Position numbers and translations under genes: made by a program | Shown here: in pieces, positions 9,050 to 18,081 of the stretch | How positions within the stretch are numbered: the stretch's first letter is position 1 | Layout of the letters: every line of letters begins with the position of its first letter | Notes under the pieces: generated by a model | Told to the model about the DNA's origin: nothing | The model's input: the letters and a program-made list of their open reading frames with translations, nothing else | Database searches by the model: none | Assembly: GCF_001746755.1 (NCBI RefSeq) | Contig: NZ_MCGG01000078.1 | Span: forward strand, 62,001-126,000 | Origin: Magnetovibrio blakemorei | Lineage (GTDB): Bacteria > Pseudomonadota > Alphaproteobacteria > Rhodospirillales > Magnetovibrionaceae | Length of the DNA: 64,000 nt | Direction: 5' to 3'

Positions 9050-10105
9050 TTAAGGCGCTGGATTGGGCAGGTCCCGATGGATTTTGCCGATGGCTTGCAA
9101 GACCTCATCGCTGAGCGTCAAGGACCCGGACGCCACATTGGATTTCAACTGATCCATGGTTGTTGCGCCGATGATGTTGGCCGTCAAAAAGGCCTGCTGA
9201 TTGATAAACGCCAAGGCCATTTGCGCCGGGTCCAGGGCAAAATCGCGGGCCACCTGGACGTAACGCGCCGTCGCTTGGGCCGCCAAGTCGTTTACGTAGC
9301 GGGTGAAGTATGAAAAGAGCGTGAGCCTGGCGCCTTCGGGACGCTCCCCGCCTAAGTACTTTCCGCTCAACACCCCAAACGCCAGCGGGGAATAAGCCAA
9401 CAGGCCGCAGTCTTCGCGCTGGGAAACTTCCGCCAAGCCGACTTCATAGGTTCTGTTCAACAAGGAATAAGGATTTTGCACGCTGGCGATGCGCGCAAGG
9501 CCAGCTTTATCGGCAGCTTGCAGATACTTCATCACGCCCCAGGGGGTTTCATTGGAAACGCCGACAGCCCGGATTTTGCCGGCTTTCACCAAATCGGTGA
9601 GCACTTCCAAAGTCTCCTCGATGGGCGTTGAGGGCGCTTCTGCACCCGATTCATAGCCCAGCTTGCCAAAAAAGTTGCTGCGCCGTTCCGGCCAATGCAC
9701 TTGATACAGATCGATGTAGTCCGTTTGCAAGCGCTGCAAGCTGGCATCGACGGCGGCGATCATGTTGGCGCGATCCAGTTTCATATCGCCTTCGCGCATA
9801 TAGTCCACGGGAGGATTTTGCCCGCTGACGTTTTTACACGATACTTTGCTCGCCAAGATCACCTTGTCGCGCCGGCCGCGGGCTTTAAACCACGCGCCAA
9901 TGATTTTTTCCGACGCGCCATAGGTTTCCGCCGAAGGCGGCACGGCATACAGCTCTGCCGTATCGATAAAATTGATGCCTTGGTCCAGCGCGTAATCCAT
10001 CTGGGCAAAGGCTTCGTCTTGGCTGTTTTGACGGCCCCAGGTCATGGAGCCCAAACACATTCGACTCACCTGCAGATCGGTGCGGCCCAAACGGTTGTAA
10101 ATCAT
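9050..10105 (-). CDS. Aldo/keto reductase, Tas-like
   Basis: A 351-residue TIM-barrel oxidoreductase of the AKR superfamily. The catalytic tetrad can be read as Asp in FIDTAELY, Tyr in the same motif, Lys in ILASKV and His in YQVHWPER. Length and sequence match the E. coli Tas subgroup, NADPH-dependent enzymes of uncertain natural substrate. It lies 12 bp downstream of tesA on the same strand, so the two are probably co-transcribed. Confidence 0.92.
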   Translation of the reverse strand: MIYNRLGRTDLQVSRMCLGSMTWGRQNSQDEAFAQMDYALDQGINFIDTAELYAVPPSAETYGASEKIIGAWFKARGRRDKVILASKVSCKNVSGQNPPVDYMREGDMKLDRANMIAAVDASLQRLQTDYIDLYQVHWPERRSNFFGKLGYESGAEAPSTPIEETLEVLTDLVKAGKIRAVGVSNETPWGVMKYLQAADKAGLARIASVQNPYSLLNRTYEVGLAEVSQREDCGLLAYSPLAFGVLSGKYLGGERPEGARLTLFSYFTRYVNDLAAQATARYVQVARDFALDPAQMALAFINQQAFLTANIIGATTMDQLKSNVASGSLTLSDEVLQAIGKIHRDLPNPAP

Positions 10106-10117
10106 GGGAGGTCTCTT

Positions 10118-10795
10118 TCAGTCGGTCAGAAGGTTCACGACGGGCGGCACCAGACGCTTGACGATGATCGCCACGCCTTGGGCGTTGGGATGAATGCCGT
10201 CTGCCTGGTTCAAGGCCTCGACGGTCGCGACCCCTTGAAGAAAAAAGGGATCGAGCGCGACTCCATACTTTTGCGCCAAATCCGGATAGATTGAATTGAA
10301 CGCCACGCCATAATCTTCACCCAAATTAGGTGGGGCCAGCATACCCGAGAGCAAGACCAAAATGCCGCGCCCCGTTAATTTGGCCAAGATGGCATCCAGA
10401 TTTCTGCGTGTCTCAGCGGGGTCTAAGCCCCGCAAACCGTCGTTTGCGCCCAATTCAACGATCACCAAATCGACAGGTTCGGCCAACAACCAATCCAGAC
10501 GCGCCCGCCCCCCCGCTGACGTGTCGCCCGACACACCGCCATTGATCACAACAACGTCGGGTAAACCCGAATCGCGCAAAGCCGCTTGCAGCTGTACAGG
10601 AAATGCATCGGACTGCGCCAAGCCATAGCCCGCCGTCAAACTGTCGCCCAGGGCCAAAATGGTCTTGCCCGCGCCTGCGTAGACCTCCGATGAGAAACTC
10701 ACAAGGCACACGAAGACCGCCAACGCGTTGACAAAACGAAGCCCAAGGCCATATCCCAAAGGATAAGTTTTGTTTTGTTGTTTCCCAAACCGCAT
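10118..10795 (-). CDS. tesA: Periplasmic SGNH lipase/arylesterase (TesA-type)
   Basis: A 225-residue GDSL/SGNH hydrolase with an N-terminal signal peptide (hydrophobic FVNALAVFVCLVSFSS then AGAGK). The four blocks are present: GDSLTAGYG (Ser), NGGVSGDTS (Gly), LGANDGLRG (Asn) and DGIHPN (Asp-His). TesA is a periplasmic thioesterase I / lysophospholipase L1. It is divergent from ybbA with only 20 bp between start codons, as in E. coli, so the promoters must overlap each other's 5' regions. Confidence 0.93.
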   Translation of the reverse strand: MRFGKQQNKTYPLGYGLGLRFVNALAVFVCLVSFSSEVYAGAGKTILALGDSLTAGYGLAQSDAFPVQLQAALRDSGLPDVVVINGGVSGDTSAGGRARLDWLLAEPVDLVIVELGANDGLRGLDPAETRRNLDAILAKLTGRGILVLLSGMLAPPNLGEDYGVAFNSIYPDLAQKYGVALDPFFLQGVATVEALNQADGIHPNAQGVAIIVKRLVPPVVNLLTD

Positions 10796-10815
10796 CAGCA
10801 GGTATCCTTATTCTT

Positions 10816-11541
10816 ATGCCCGATCAAAACCCCGCCCCCTCCAACACGTCTGCCAAAACATCTTTGGCCATCGAACTCGATGATGTTCGCTTGACGCTCA
10901 GCAGCGATGCGGGCGACGTCAACATCTTGCGGGGGATCAACGTGAAGATCAACCGCGGCGAAACCATTGGTCTGGTGGGGCCCAGCGGGTCCGGCAAGAC
11001 CTCCTTGTTGATGGTGGTGGCCGGTCTGGAAAGCGCCAGTTCGGGGCGCGTGTGCGTCGCCGGGCAAGACATCACGCGCCTGAGTGAAGACAAACTGGCG
11101 CTGTTTCGTCGCCAGCACACCGGCATCGTGTTTCAAAATTTTCATTTGGTGCCGACCATGACGGCGCTGGAAAATGTCGCCTTGCCGTTGGAATTTGCGG
11201 GACGCTCAAACGCCTTTGACGCCGCCCGCGTTCAGCTTGAAGCGGTTGGCCTTGGCCATCGCCTGACCCATTATCCGTCCCAATTGTCCGGCGGCGAACA
11301 GCAACGCGTTGCCCTGGCCCGCGCGTTCGTCACCGAGCCCACCCTCTTGCTGGCCGACGAGCCCACCGGAAACCTGGACGGTCATACCGGCGAAGCGGTG
11401 ATGGATTTGTTGTTCGATTTACACCGCCGTAAAGGCACCACCTTGGTGCTGATCACCCACGCGCCCGCTCTGGCGGAGCGCTGCAGCCGCATCCTCACCA
11501 TGGCCGATGGTCACTTGATGGACGATGTCGCCCATGCCTAA
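10816..11541 (+). CDS. ybbA: ABC transporter ATP-binding protein YbbA
   Basis: A 241-residue MacB/LolD-class ATPase. Walker [10 protein letters not shown], signature [14 protein letters not shown] and Walker [12 protein letters not shown] are complete. It pairs with the large FtsX-like permease whose start overlaps this stop by 17 bp. The pair, divergent from tesA, matches the conserved YbbAP-TesA block thought to act on lipids or lipoprotein-like molecules at the cell envelope; the precise substrate is not established. Confidence 0.93.
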   Translation: MPDQNPAPSNTSAKTSLAIELDDVRLTLSSDAGDVNILRGINVKINRGETIGLVGPSGSGKTSLLMVVAGLESASSGRVCVAGQDITRLSEDKLALFRRQHTGIVFQNFHLVPTMTALENVALPLEFAGRSNAFDAARVQLEAVGLGHRLTHYPSQLSGGEQQRVALARAFVTEPTLLLADEPTGNLDGHTGEAVMDLLFDLHRRKGTTLVLITHAPALAERCSRILTMADGHLMDDVAHA

Positions 11542-14071
11542 CGCCCTGGACGCTTCCACAGTGCAACTGGCGTGGCGCATTGCGCGCCGGGAAATGCGCA
11601 CCGGGCTGAAAGGCTTTCGGGTATTTTTGGCGTGTCTGGCGCTGGGCGTCGCCGCCATTGCGGCGGTGAACAGTTTATCGGCCGCGGTCACGGCTGGTCT
11701 GTTGGCCGATGCGCGGGTGCTGTTGGGCGGCGATGTCGATATTCAATTACAACACCGCCCCCTCACGGAAGATCACCGCGCCTACTTAGCCGCACACACA
11801 AAGCGCCTGTCCTCTACTGTGGAAATGAAAGCCATGGCGCAAACCGACAGCGCCCGCGCTTTGGTGGAATTAAAGGGCGTCGACACGCTTTACCCCTTGG
11901 TCGGGTCCGTTGATTTATCTCCTGTTTCCGATTTGCAAACCTTGCTGTCCAAGAAAGATGATATATGGGGCGCTGCAGTTGAGCCGGGCTTGCTGATCAA
12001 ACTTGGCCTTTCCATCGGCGACACCGTGCGAGTCGGCAAAGCCAGGTTTCAATTGCGCGCAAAAATTTTGAAAGAACCTGACCGGGTGGCGTCCATCGTC
12101 AATTTTGGCCCCCGGTTTATGGTCTCCATTGAGGCCTTAGACGACACCGGTCTGGTCCAACTGGGATCGCAAATTCGTTACCATGACCGTTTGCAAATGC
12201 TTCCAGGCCTCACCCCCGAAGCCTTTATGGAACAACTTGATCTGGCTTTTCCCCACGCCGGATGGCGTCTTCACGGGCCCGATAACGCCGCCCCCGGCTT
12301 GCAGCGGTTTATCGAACGGTTGACACTTTTTCTGACCTTTGCCGGGCTCACTGCGTTGTTGGTCGGCGGCATCGGCGTGTTGGGCGCAACCCGCACGTAT
12401 TTGCAAACCAAAACCGCCACCATCGCCACGTTCAAATGCTTGGGCGCGCCCAGCACGCTGGTGTTTCAGACCTATTTGTTCCAGGTTTTTATGCTCACCC
12501 TGATCGGCATCGCCATCGGCTTGGTCATGGGCGCGGTTTTGCCCCTAGGCGGTATTGAACTGGTCAAGGCGCAGTTGCCGTTTGTGCCCCAAATGGGGCT
12601 GTATCCGTTTGAACTGTTTAAGGCCGCCACGTTTGGCCTGTTGGTTTCCATGACGTTTGCCCTATGGCCCTTGGCCCAAGCGCAACAGACCCCCGCCGCC
12701 AACCTGTTTCGCACCCACGTTTTGCCCATCACGACCCTGCCCCGGCGCCGCTATATCGTGGCGGTGCTGGTGGGCGCGTTGGGATTGGGGGCGTTGGTGA
12801 TTTTCTGGGCCGAAGAACGCAATTTTGCCTATTGGTTTGTGGCCGTCAGCATTCTCACCGTTTTTTTGCTCCATCTGGGTGCCCTTTTTGTGATGAACCT
12901 GGCCAAGCGCGCGCCCCGTCCCGAAAGCGCCCTGTGGCGTCTGGTGTTGACCAATTTGCACCGTCCCGGCACCGCGACCCCCGGCGTGGTTCAAGCGTTG
13001 GGTGTGGGTTTGACGGTTTTGGTGGCGGTGGCTTTGATCCAAGGCAACATCGCCAAACAGGTCAAAGACACCATTCCCGACCAAGCCCCGGCGTTTTTCT
13101 TCATCGACATTCAGCCCGATCAAGTGGCGGCGTTTGACAAAGCCGTCCTGGACGTTCCCGGAGCCTTCGATTTGATGCGTCGTCCATCCATGCGCGGGCG
13201 CATCGTCAAAATCGCCGGCGTTCCCGTTGCAGACGTAGACATCCGCTCCGACGTGCGCTGGGCCGTGCGCGGCGATCGGGCGCTGTCTTACGCGACGTTG
13301 CCGCCCGAAGGGGCAGAGATTGTCGAAGGCGCTTGGTGGCCCCAGGATTACAAGGGAGAGCCGCAAATTTCTTTTGACACCACCGTTGCCGAAGGTTTTG
13401 GCGTGGGTGTCGGCGACAGCTTGACCATCAACGTGTTGGGCCGCGACATTACAGCCAAAATCACTTCGCTGCGCAAAATCGATTGGCGCTCGTTGCGCTT
13501 CGATTTCGCCATCATTTTTGCCCCCGGCACATTGGAAAACGCGCCCCAAACGCATATTGCCGCCATCAAGGCCTCACCGAAATCAGAGACTCAAATCGAA
13601 AAGATAGTGGCCGAAAAGTTCCCCAACATTTCGACCATTCGCGTCAAGGACGCCTTGGACGCCGCCGGGCGGATCATTTCCGGCATCGGCATGGCCGTCA
13701 CCGGGACCGCGTCGGTTACCGTGCTGGCGGGCATCATTGTGTTGGGCGGCACCATCGCGGCGGCGCGCGCGGGGCGCATCTTCAGCTCTGTGGTGTTCAA
13801 AGTGTTGGGGGCCACCCGTCGCCAAGTGATGCTGGCCTTTTTGCTGGAATACGGGCTTTTGGGCCTGTTCACCGGATTGATTGGCGCGGGCGTGGGCACG
13901 CTGATTTCCTGGGCGGTGCTGCGCTTCATTATGGGCATGAGTTGGACCTTTTTACCCGTGGACGCGCTCATCACCGTGTTTGCGGCGATTGCCCTGACCT
14001 TAGCGATGGGCTTTGTCGGCACGTGGCGGGCGCTGGGGGAAAAGGCCAGCTCGCACCTGCGCAATGAGTAA
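11525..14071 (+). CDS. ybbP: ABC transporter permease YbbP, FtsX-like
   Basis: An 848-residue membrane protein with the FtsX/MacB layout duplicated: an N-terminal membrane segment, a large periplasmic domain, three membrane segments around residues 255-400, further central helices, a second periplasmic domain, and three C-terminal segments. It belongs to the mechanotransmission type of ABC system, where the membrane part moves periplasmic domains rather than forming a channel. It overlaps ybbA by 17 bp and completes the YbbAP exporter next to tesA. Confidence 0.92.
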   Translation: MSPMPNALDASTVQLAWRIARREMRTGLKGFRVFLACLALGVAAIAAVNSLSAAVTAGLLADARVLLGGDVDIQLQHRPLTEDHRAYLAAHTKRLSSTVEMKAMAQTDSARALVELKGVDTLYPLVGSVDLSPVSDLQTLLSKKDDIWGAAVEPGLLIKLGLSIGDTVRVGKARFQLRAKILKEPDRVASIVNFGPRFMVSIEALDDTGLVQLGSQIRYHDRLQMLPGLTPEAFMEQLDLAFPHAGWRLHGPDNAAPGLQRFIERLTLFLTFAGLTALLVGGIGVLGATRTYLQTKTATIATFKCLGAPSTLVFQTYLFQVFMLTLIGIAIGLVMGAVLPLGGIELVKAQLPFVPQMGLYPFELFKAATFGLLVSMTFALWPLAQAQQTPAANLFRTHVLPITTLPRRRYIVAVLVGALGLGALVIFWAEERNFAYWFVAVSILTVFLLHLGALFVMNLAKRAPRPESALWRLVLTNLHRPGTATPGVVQALGVGLTVLVAVALIQGNIAKQVKDTIPDQAPAFFFIDIQPDQVAAFDKAVLDVPGAFDLMRRPSMRGRIVKIAGVPVADVDIRSDVRWAVRGDRALSYATLPPEGAEIVEGAWWPQDYKGEPQISFDTTVAEGFGVGVGDSLTINVLGRDITAKITSLRKIDWRSLRFDFAIIFAPGTLENAPQTHIAAIKASPKSETQIEKIVAEKFPNISTIRVKDALDAAGRIISGIGMAVTGTASVTVLAGIIVLGGTIAAARAGRIFSSVVFKVLGATRRQVMLAFLLEYGLLGLFTGLIGAGVGTLISWAVLRFIMGMSWTFLPVDALITVFAAIALTLAMGFVGTWRALGEKASSHLRNE

Positions 14072-14229
14072 TGGCTCAACAAAGAAAGACGCAGCGCATA
14101 ATGACGCAATGAAAAAGCGTTCTTCTGCCCTTGATTCGCCCTAATTTCCTGACATATTAAGGATAGTAATTTTTTTGGCCCACCTGCCAAGCCGATGAGG
14201 TTGGCAAACTGTAATGGAGTGATCGCCAC

Positions 14230-14964
14230 ATGGCCTTCGACCGCCAAGACCAAACCGTATTGCGCACCGAAACCCGGACGGGTTCACGGACCGATACACT
14301 GAACATTGACCAGGGTCTGCGCGCCCACATGCTCAAGGTCTACAACTATATGGCCTCTGGCTTGGCGCTGACCGGCATTGTCGCGCTGATGACTGCCAGT
14401 TCTGAAACCATGGTCCAAACCATTTTCACCACCCCGCTGGCGTGGGTGGTGATGCTGGCCCCGCTGGCGTTTGTGCTGGTGCTGTCGTTTGGCATCAACA
14501 AACTCAGCACGCCCATGGCACAAGCCCTGTTTTGGGGTTTTGCCGTCGTTATGGGCCTGTCCATGTCGTCCATCTTCCTGATGTACACCGGGGCCTCCAT
14601 CGCACGGGTATTTTTCATCTCCGCCTCCATGTTTGCGGGCATGAGCCTTTATGGCTACACCACCAAGCGTGACCTGTCGGGCTTCGGTTCGTTTTTGATG
14701 ATGGGTCTGATCGGTTTGATCATCGCCATGGTGGTGAACATCTTCTTGCAGTCCACCGCCCTGGAATTTGTGATTTCTGCTGCGGGCGTGCTGATCTTCG
14801 TCGGCCTCACCGCTTACGACACGCAAAAGATCAAAGCCATCTACAACGAAATGGACGGCCAGGACGTGATGTCCAAAAAAGCCATCATGGGGGCATTGAC
14901 CCTGTATCTGGACTTCATCAACTTGTTCTTGATGATGCTGCGCTTGTTCGGCGACCGTCGCTAA
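14230..14964 (+). CDS. Bax inhibitor-1/YccA family membrane protein
   Basis: A 244-residue integral membrane protein with about seven hydrophobic segments and the family-typical GLTAYDTQKIK near the end. BI-1 family members are pH-sensitive calcium leak channels in characterised cases; the bacterial role is not settled. TGGAGTG upstream provides the ribosome binding site. The gene is monocistronic and closes with a clear terminator. Confidence 0.95.
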   Translation: MAFDRQDQTVLRTETRTGSRTDTLNIDQGLRAHMLKVYNYMASGLALTGIVALMTASSETMVQTIFTTPLAWVVMLAPLAFVLVLSFGINKLSTPMAQALFWGFAVVMGLSMSSIFLMYTGASIARVFFISASMFAGMSLYGYTTKRDLSGFGSFLMMGLIGLIIAMVVNIFLQSTALEFVISAAGVLIFVGLTAYDTQKIKAIYNEMDGQDVMSKKAIMGALTLYLDFINLFLMMLRLFGDRR

Positions 14965-14985
14965 ACCAGCCCGTTTTTTTAAGTC

Positions 14986-15025
14986 AAACCGCCCATGACG
15001 CAAATGCGTTTTGGGCGGTTTTTCT
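14986..15025 (+). terminator. Intrinsic terminator after the BI-1 gene
   Basis: AAACCGCCCA and TGGGCGGTTT form a 10-bp perfect stem around a 15-base loop and run into TTTCTTTTT. The stem is symmetrical and A-rich on the left, so it may also serve the converging J-domain gene. Confidence 0.9.
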
Positions 15026-15035
15026 TTTTCGTCTG

Positions 15036-15713
15036 TTAATGAGAACCGCGGCGCAGCAGTTCCATAGCCGCGTTCAACTGGCTCATGCGCTGGTGACAGC
15101 CGTCTTTGCCGTCGGGGTGAAACACCGTCGCCAAACGGCGAAAGCGCAAACGAACGGTGTTTAAGTCGGGCTGAGAGCCAGGCGGCAGACCCAGCACGTA
15201 CAGGGCCTGTTCGCGGGTCTGCACGCCATCGCTTATGGGTTCAAAATACAACGCCTTCACCACGTTCTGTAACCGTGCCATTTCGTCGTGGGTATCGCGC
15301 AACAACGCATGCTGGGCTTCTTGTTCCATTTCGGCTTCGGAAATCGCGGCTTCGGATTCCACATCTACGTTCATATGACCGCGCTCAATCGCCAAGGCCA
15401 ACGCTAAGGCCTTGCGAATGGTTTCGATTTCAAAACCGGGGGCCATGCGCACTTGCAATCTGGGTTTTCGCCGCCACGGTTTACCCACTGAGCGACCTGA
15501 TTTCAATATTACCGTTTCGCGGTCGTCACGAGCGGGCTCACCAGGGTCCTTATGGGCGTTGATGACGGCAAGCGGTACAACCAAAACCACCGATCGCGCC
15601 AAGTCGGCAACGTTGCAGTGCTTGGCTTGAGCCAGCGCAAAGACCTCATCGCGAAACCGGCTGGCGCACGGCACCGTATAGGAATGTTTGTTCGAAGGTT
15701 TTTCAAAACTCAT
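15036..15713 (-). CDS. J-domain protein (C-terminal DnaJ domain)
   Basis: A 225-residue protein with the J-domain at its C-terminus: EQALYVLGLPPGSQPDLNTVRLRFRRLATVFHPDGKDG, with the HPD tripeptide that stimulates DnaK ATPase. The N-terminal part (SYTVPCASRFRDEVFALAQ...) has no recognised catalytic motif and is likely the client- or location-determining part; a charged helical linker sits at about residues 110-150. The reversed order relative to DnaJ marks it as a type III J-protein. It converges on the BI-1 gene. The long gene-free region lies upstream. Confidence 0.8.
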   Translation of the reverse strand: MSFEKPSNKHSYTVPCASRFRDEVFALAQAKHCNVADLARSVVLVVPLAVINAHKDPGEPARDDRETVILKSGRSVGKPWRRKPRLQVRMAPGFEIETIRKALALALAIERGHMNVDVESEAAISEAEMEQEAQHALLRDTHDEMARLQNVVKALYFEPISDGVQTREQALYVLGLPPGSQPDLNTVRLRFRRLATVFHPDGKDGCHQRMSQLNAAMELLRRGSH

Positions 15714-16832
15714 CTCTACACCCTTTTATACGGCCCTCTGACAGCTTCCAAGTTGCCCCGACAGCCTTTGCCTTTAAGCGCTCGCAGGGGCCAAATCGTG
15801 AGGGATTCATTTCTAACCCGGCCCTTATGGGCCCCGTGCCGACTCACTTTAGGCCCTGCAAAACCCCCGTCAACTGCAATTGTTGTTTTTTTACCCTTTT
15901 AGGGGCGTTATGCTTAACAATTCGTCACCAAAATGACCATTTAAGCTTGAAGCATTTTATATTTTTATTATAACAAACTGAATATAAACAAAATTTTCGT
16001 GTTTAAGCAATCATTAGGATTATTACCCAAAATGCAATGGTATCGCTTTTGTGGGCATTATTTTCCGTGTTTTTCCCATTTCAAAGCCCCCTCAGGCCCT
16101 TATTTTGGTCTAAAATAAGTAAACCGGGACTCCGAAACGATTTGCATTTGAACCTTAACTTCATATGTTGTTTTCATGATCTGAACGGACCCCGCCCTTA
16201 AGCATCGTCCAATCGCGGCTCTTGTCCTGACCCTTCAAGCGGCCAAAATTGGCGACAGGAATTTGCTCTTGTCGACGACCATGATAACCCGATCTTATCC
16301 CTTTACACCTTAGCTTCGACGCAGTTGGCTTCATCCTTTATTAACCATAAATGCAGTATCGCAACGAACGCGCCAACACCCCGCAAGAAGTGCTTCCACC
16401 GCCATTGGGTGTGCCTCCACGGACCACAAAACAACCGCTTGCAAAACCACGTCACCTAACCGCCTGTCCCTCCTCTCACATTTTGATACGTATCGTTAAC
16501 GAGAAAATATTTGCTGTATTATCAATACACTATGATAAATCAAAATGGGAAATCAGTTGCGCCGCGCAGAAACGCAAATCTGCCAGCAGCCCCAATGCCG
16601 TGTTTGGATTAAATAAATTTGTATCCCCGCAACGTTTTTTTTCGGGCGTGGGATCAAAGATTGGCGGCCGCGCAAAAATATCGTTTCTCATTGCGTCTTT
16701 AGGCTGTGTTAACCATAAACAGACCACCTTGTCCACGCGCACAAAGGGCTATCGTTTCACTCTCAAGACTAAAAGTGTCTGGCCGCTTCATCAAAACGCT
16801 ACGGTGGCGATATAGCCTCAAAAGACAACCGC
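15714..16832. other. 1.1 kb region without a convincing gene
   Basis: The first half has an AT-rich block (about 15945-16030). The only sizeable frame (16351-16815) encodes a low-complexity, basic, non-homologous product with no ribosome binding site and is not accepted. The octamer TTAACCAT occurs at 16341-16348 and 16709-16716; this matches the CtrA half-site known from Caulobacter. An undetected small RNA or regulatory region is possible but no hairpin with a T-run was identified. Confidence 0.5.
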
Positions 16833-17786
16833 TCAGAGCACCGGAACGATGGGGCGACGAGGGCGGGTGCTGCTCCATCCGTACACACCAAGGCCGAGCC
16901 AAATCAAAGCAAAGGCCGCCAGGTGTGCCCGGGTGAAGGGTTCATCAAACACAAACACCGCCAAAATAAATTGCGCCGTCGGCACGATGTACATGAGCAC
17001 ACCCAGGGTCGATAGACGCAAGATGCGCGCCGCTCGGGCATACAACAGCAACGGCATCGCGGTCACCAATCCGGTTCCCGCCAAAAGAAAGCTGTTCGTC
17101 ACATCCCCGCCAAACGCAAACGCTTCGCCGGATGACAGGCCCAGCCAACCGATGTAGGCCAGCGCCCACGGCAACAGCATCAGGGTTTCCAAATACAGCC
17201 CCGGCAATGATCCCACCGGAGCCATTTTGCGCACCAGGCCATAAATCGACCAAGACACCGCCAAGCCCAGAGACACCCACGGCAGCGCGCCCAGGTTGAC
17301 CACCAAAATCGCCACCCCCAGCGCCGCCATGCCCACCGCGACCCAAGCCAGAGGCACCAAACGTTCGCGCAAAAACACCACCCCCAGAACCACGCTCATC
17401 AACGGGCTGATGTAATAACCAAGGCTTGATTGCAACACTAAGTTATGGCTCACGGCCCAGATGAATATCCCCCAGTTCCAGGCAATGGCAAAACCTGAAA
17501 AGGCCATGATGCGCAGTGTTTTGGGGGCATAAAACGCCTTGGAAAAAATTTCCCGCCCACGCCCCATAATCACCATCAAAAGGGTGACAAACACCAACGA
17601 CCACGCCGAGCGATGGGCCAACACTTCCAAGGCGCCAATGTGGGTCACGGTTTTAAAGAGCAAAGGAAACAGGCCCCAAATGCACGTCGAGGCCACGGCC
17701 AAGAAGATGCCCTGGCCGACACTGGCGCTGTGCGCCGTATCTACGTGGGATGTTTGGGGGGGTGTATGGGGGGGGAGGTCGCGCAT
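16833..17786 (-). CDS. rarD: EamA/RarD family permease
   Basis: A 317-residue drug/metabolite-transporter protein with about ten membrane segments. ASTCIWGLFPLLFK near the N-terminus, LQSSLGYYISPLMSVVLG and YIVPTAQFILAVFVFDEPF are typical of RarD. The start at 17786 is preferred because homology and the first membrane segment follow directly; the open frame extends ~260 bp upstream but would cross the Flp gene region. The substrate is unknown; family names reflect chloramphenicol sensitivity. Divergent from flp. Confidence 0.9.
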   Translation of the reverse strand: MRDLPPHTPPQTSHVDTAHSASVGQGIFLAVASTCIWGLFPLLFKTVTHIGALEVLAHRSAWSLVFVTLLMVIMGRGREIFSKAFYAPKTLRIMAFSGFAIAWNWGIFIWAVSHNLVLQSSLGYYISPLMSVVLGVVFLRERLVPLAWVAVGMAALGVAILVVNLGALPWVSLGLAVSWSIYGLVRKMAPVGSLPGLYLETLMLLPWALAYIGWLGLSSGEAFAFGGDVTNSFLLAGTGLVTAMPLLLYARAARILRLSTLGVLMYIVPTAQFILAVFVFDEPFTRAHLAAFALIWLGLGVYGWSSTRPRRPIVPVL

Positions 17787-17823
17787 TCCGTCACCGTTGA
17801 AGGTTTTGCCGTTATGACATAGC

Positions 17824-17843
17824 AGGTGTTCACCATTACACCT
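17824..17843. promoter_or_regulatory. Inverted repeat between rarD and flp
   Basis: AGGTGT and ACACCT form 6-bp arms separated by 8 bases, centred about 60 bp upstream of the flp start and 47 bp upstream of the rarD start. It is a candidate operator in a divergent promoter region; the arms are short. Confidence 0.35.
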
Positions 17844-17892
17844 TTCAAGTACACTGTGCAGATAGATTCTTTGTCTACAGTCGGAGCACCTC

Positions 17893-18081
17893 ATGAAGCT
17901 CAATCGTATGGGCACGTCCCTCAAAGTTTTTTTGCACTCTTCATCGGGCGCCACAGCCATTGAATACGCGCTGATTGCGACCTTGATTTGCGTCGCCATC
18001 ATCGGGGCCTTAACCCTCTTCGCCAGCAGCATGGGCGGTATGTTCAACTACATTTCCAGTGCCGTGAGCCCGGGGTCGTGA
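17893..18081 (+). CDS. Flp-type IVb pilin
   Basis: A 62-residue prepilin. The type IVb signature is clear: a short basic leader, the prepilin peptidase site SSSG|ATAIEY with Glu at +5 and Tyr at +6, then a single hydrophobic helix (ALIATLICVAIIGALTLFA). GGAG at 17883-17886 is a good ribosome binding site. Flp pilins are assembled by Tad machinery for adhesion, but no tad/cpa genes are in the window, so this is an orphan pilin locus. Its stop codon overlaps the GTG start of the following formyltransferase-like gene. Confidence 0.93.
   Translation: MKLNRMGTSLKVFLHSSSGATAIEYALIATLICVAIIGALTLFASSMGGMFNYISSAVSPGS

Noticed and set aside
12662-13555. 297-residue open frame antisense to ybbP
   Set aside because: Shadow frame produced by the GC-biased third codon positions; the Gln/His/Gly-rich product is not protein-like.
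16351-16815. 154-residue open frame in the gene-free region
   Set aside because: No ribosome binding site, no recognisable domain, and composition typical of non-coding DNA.
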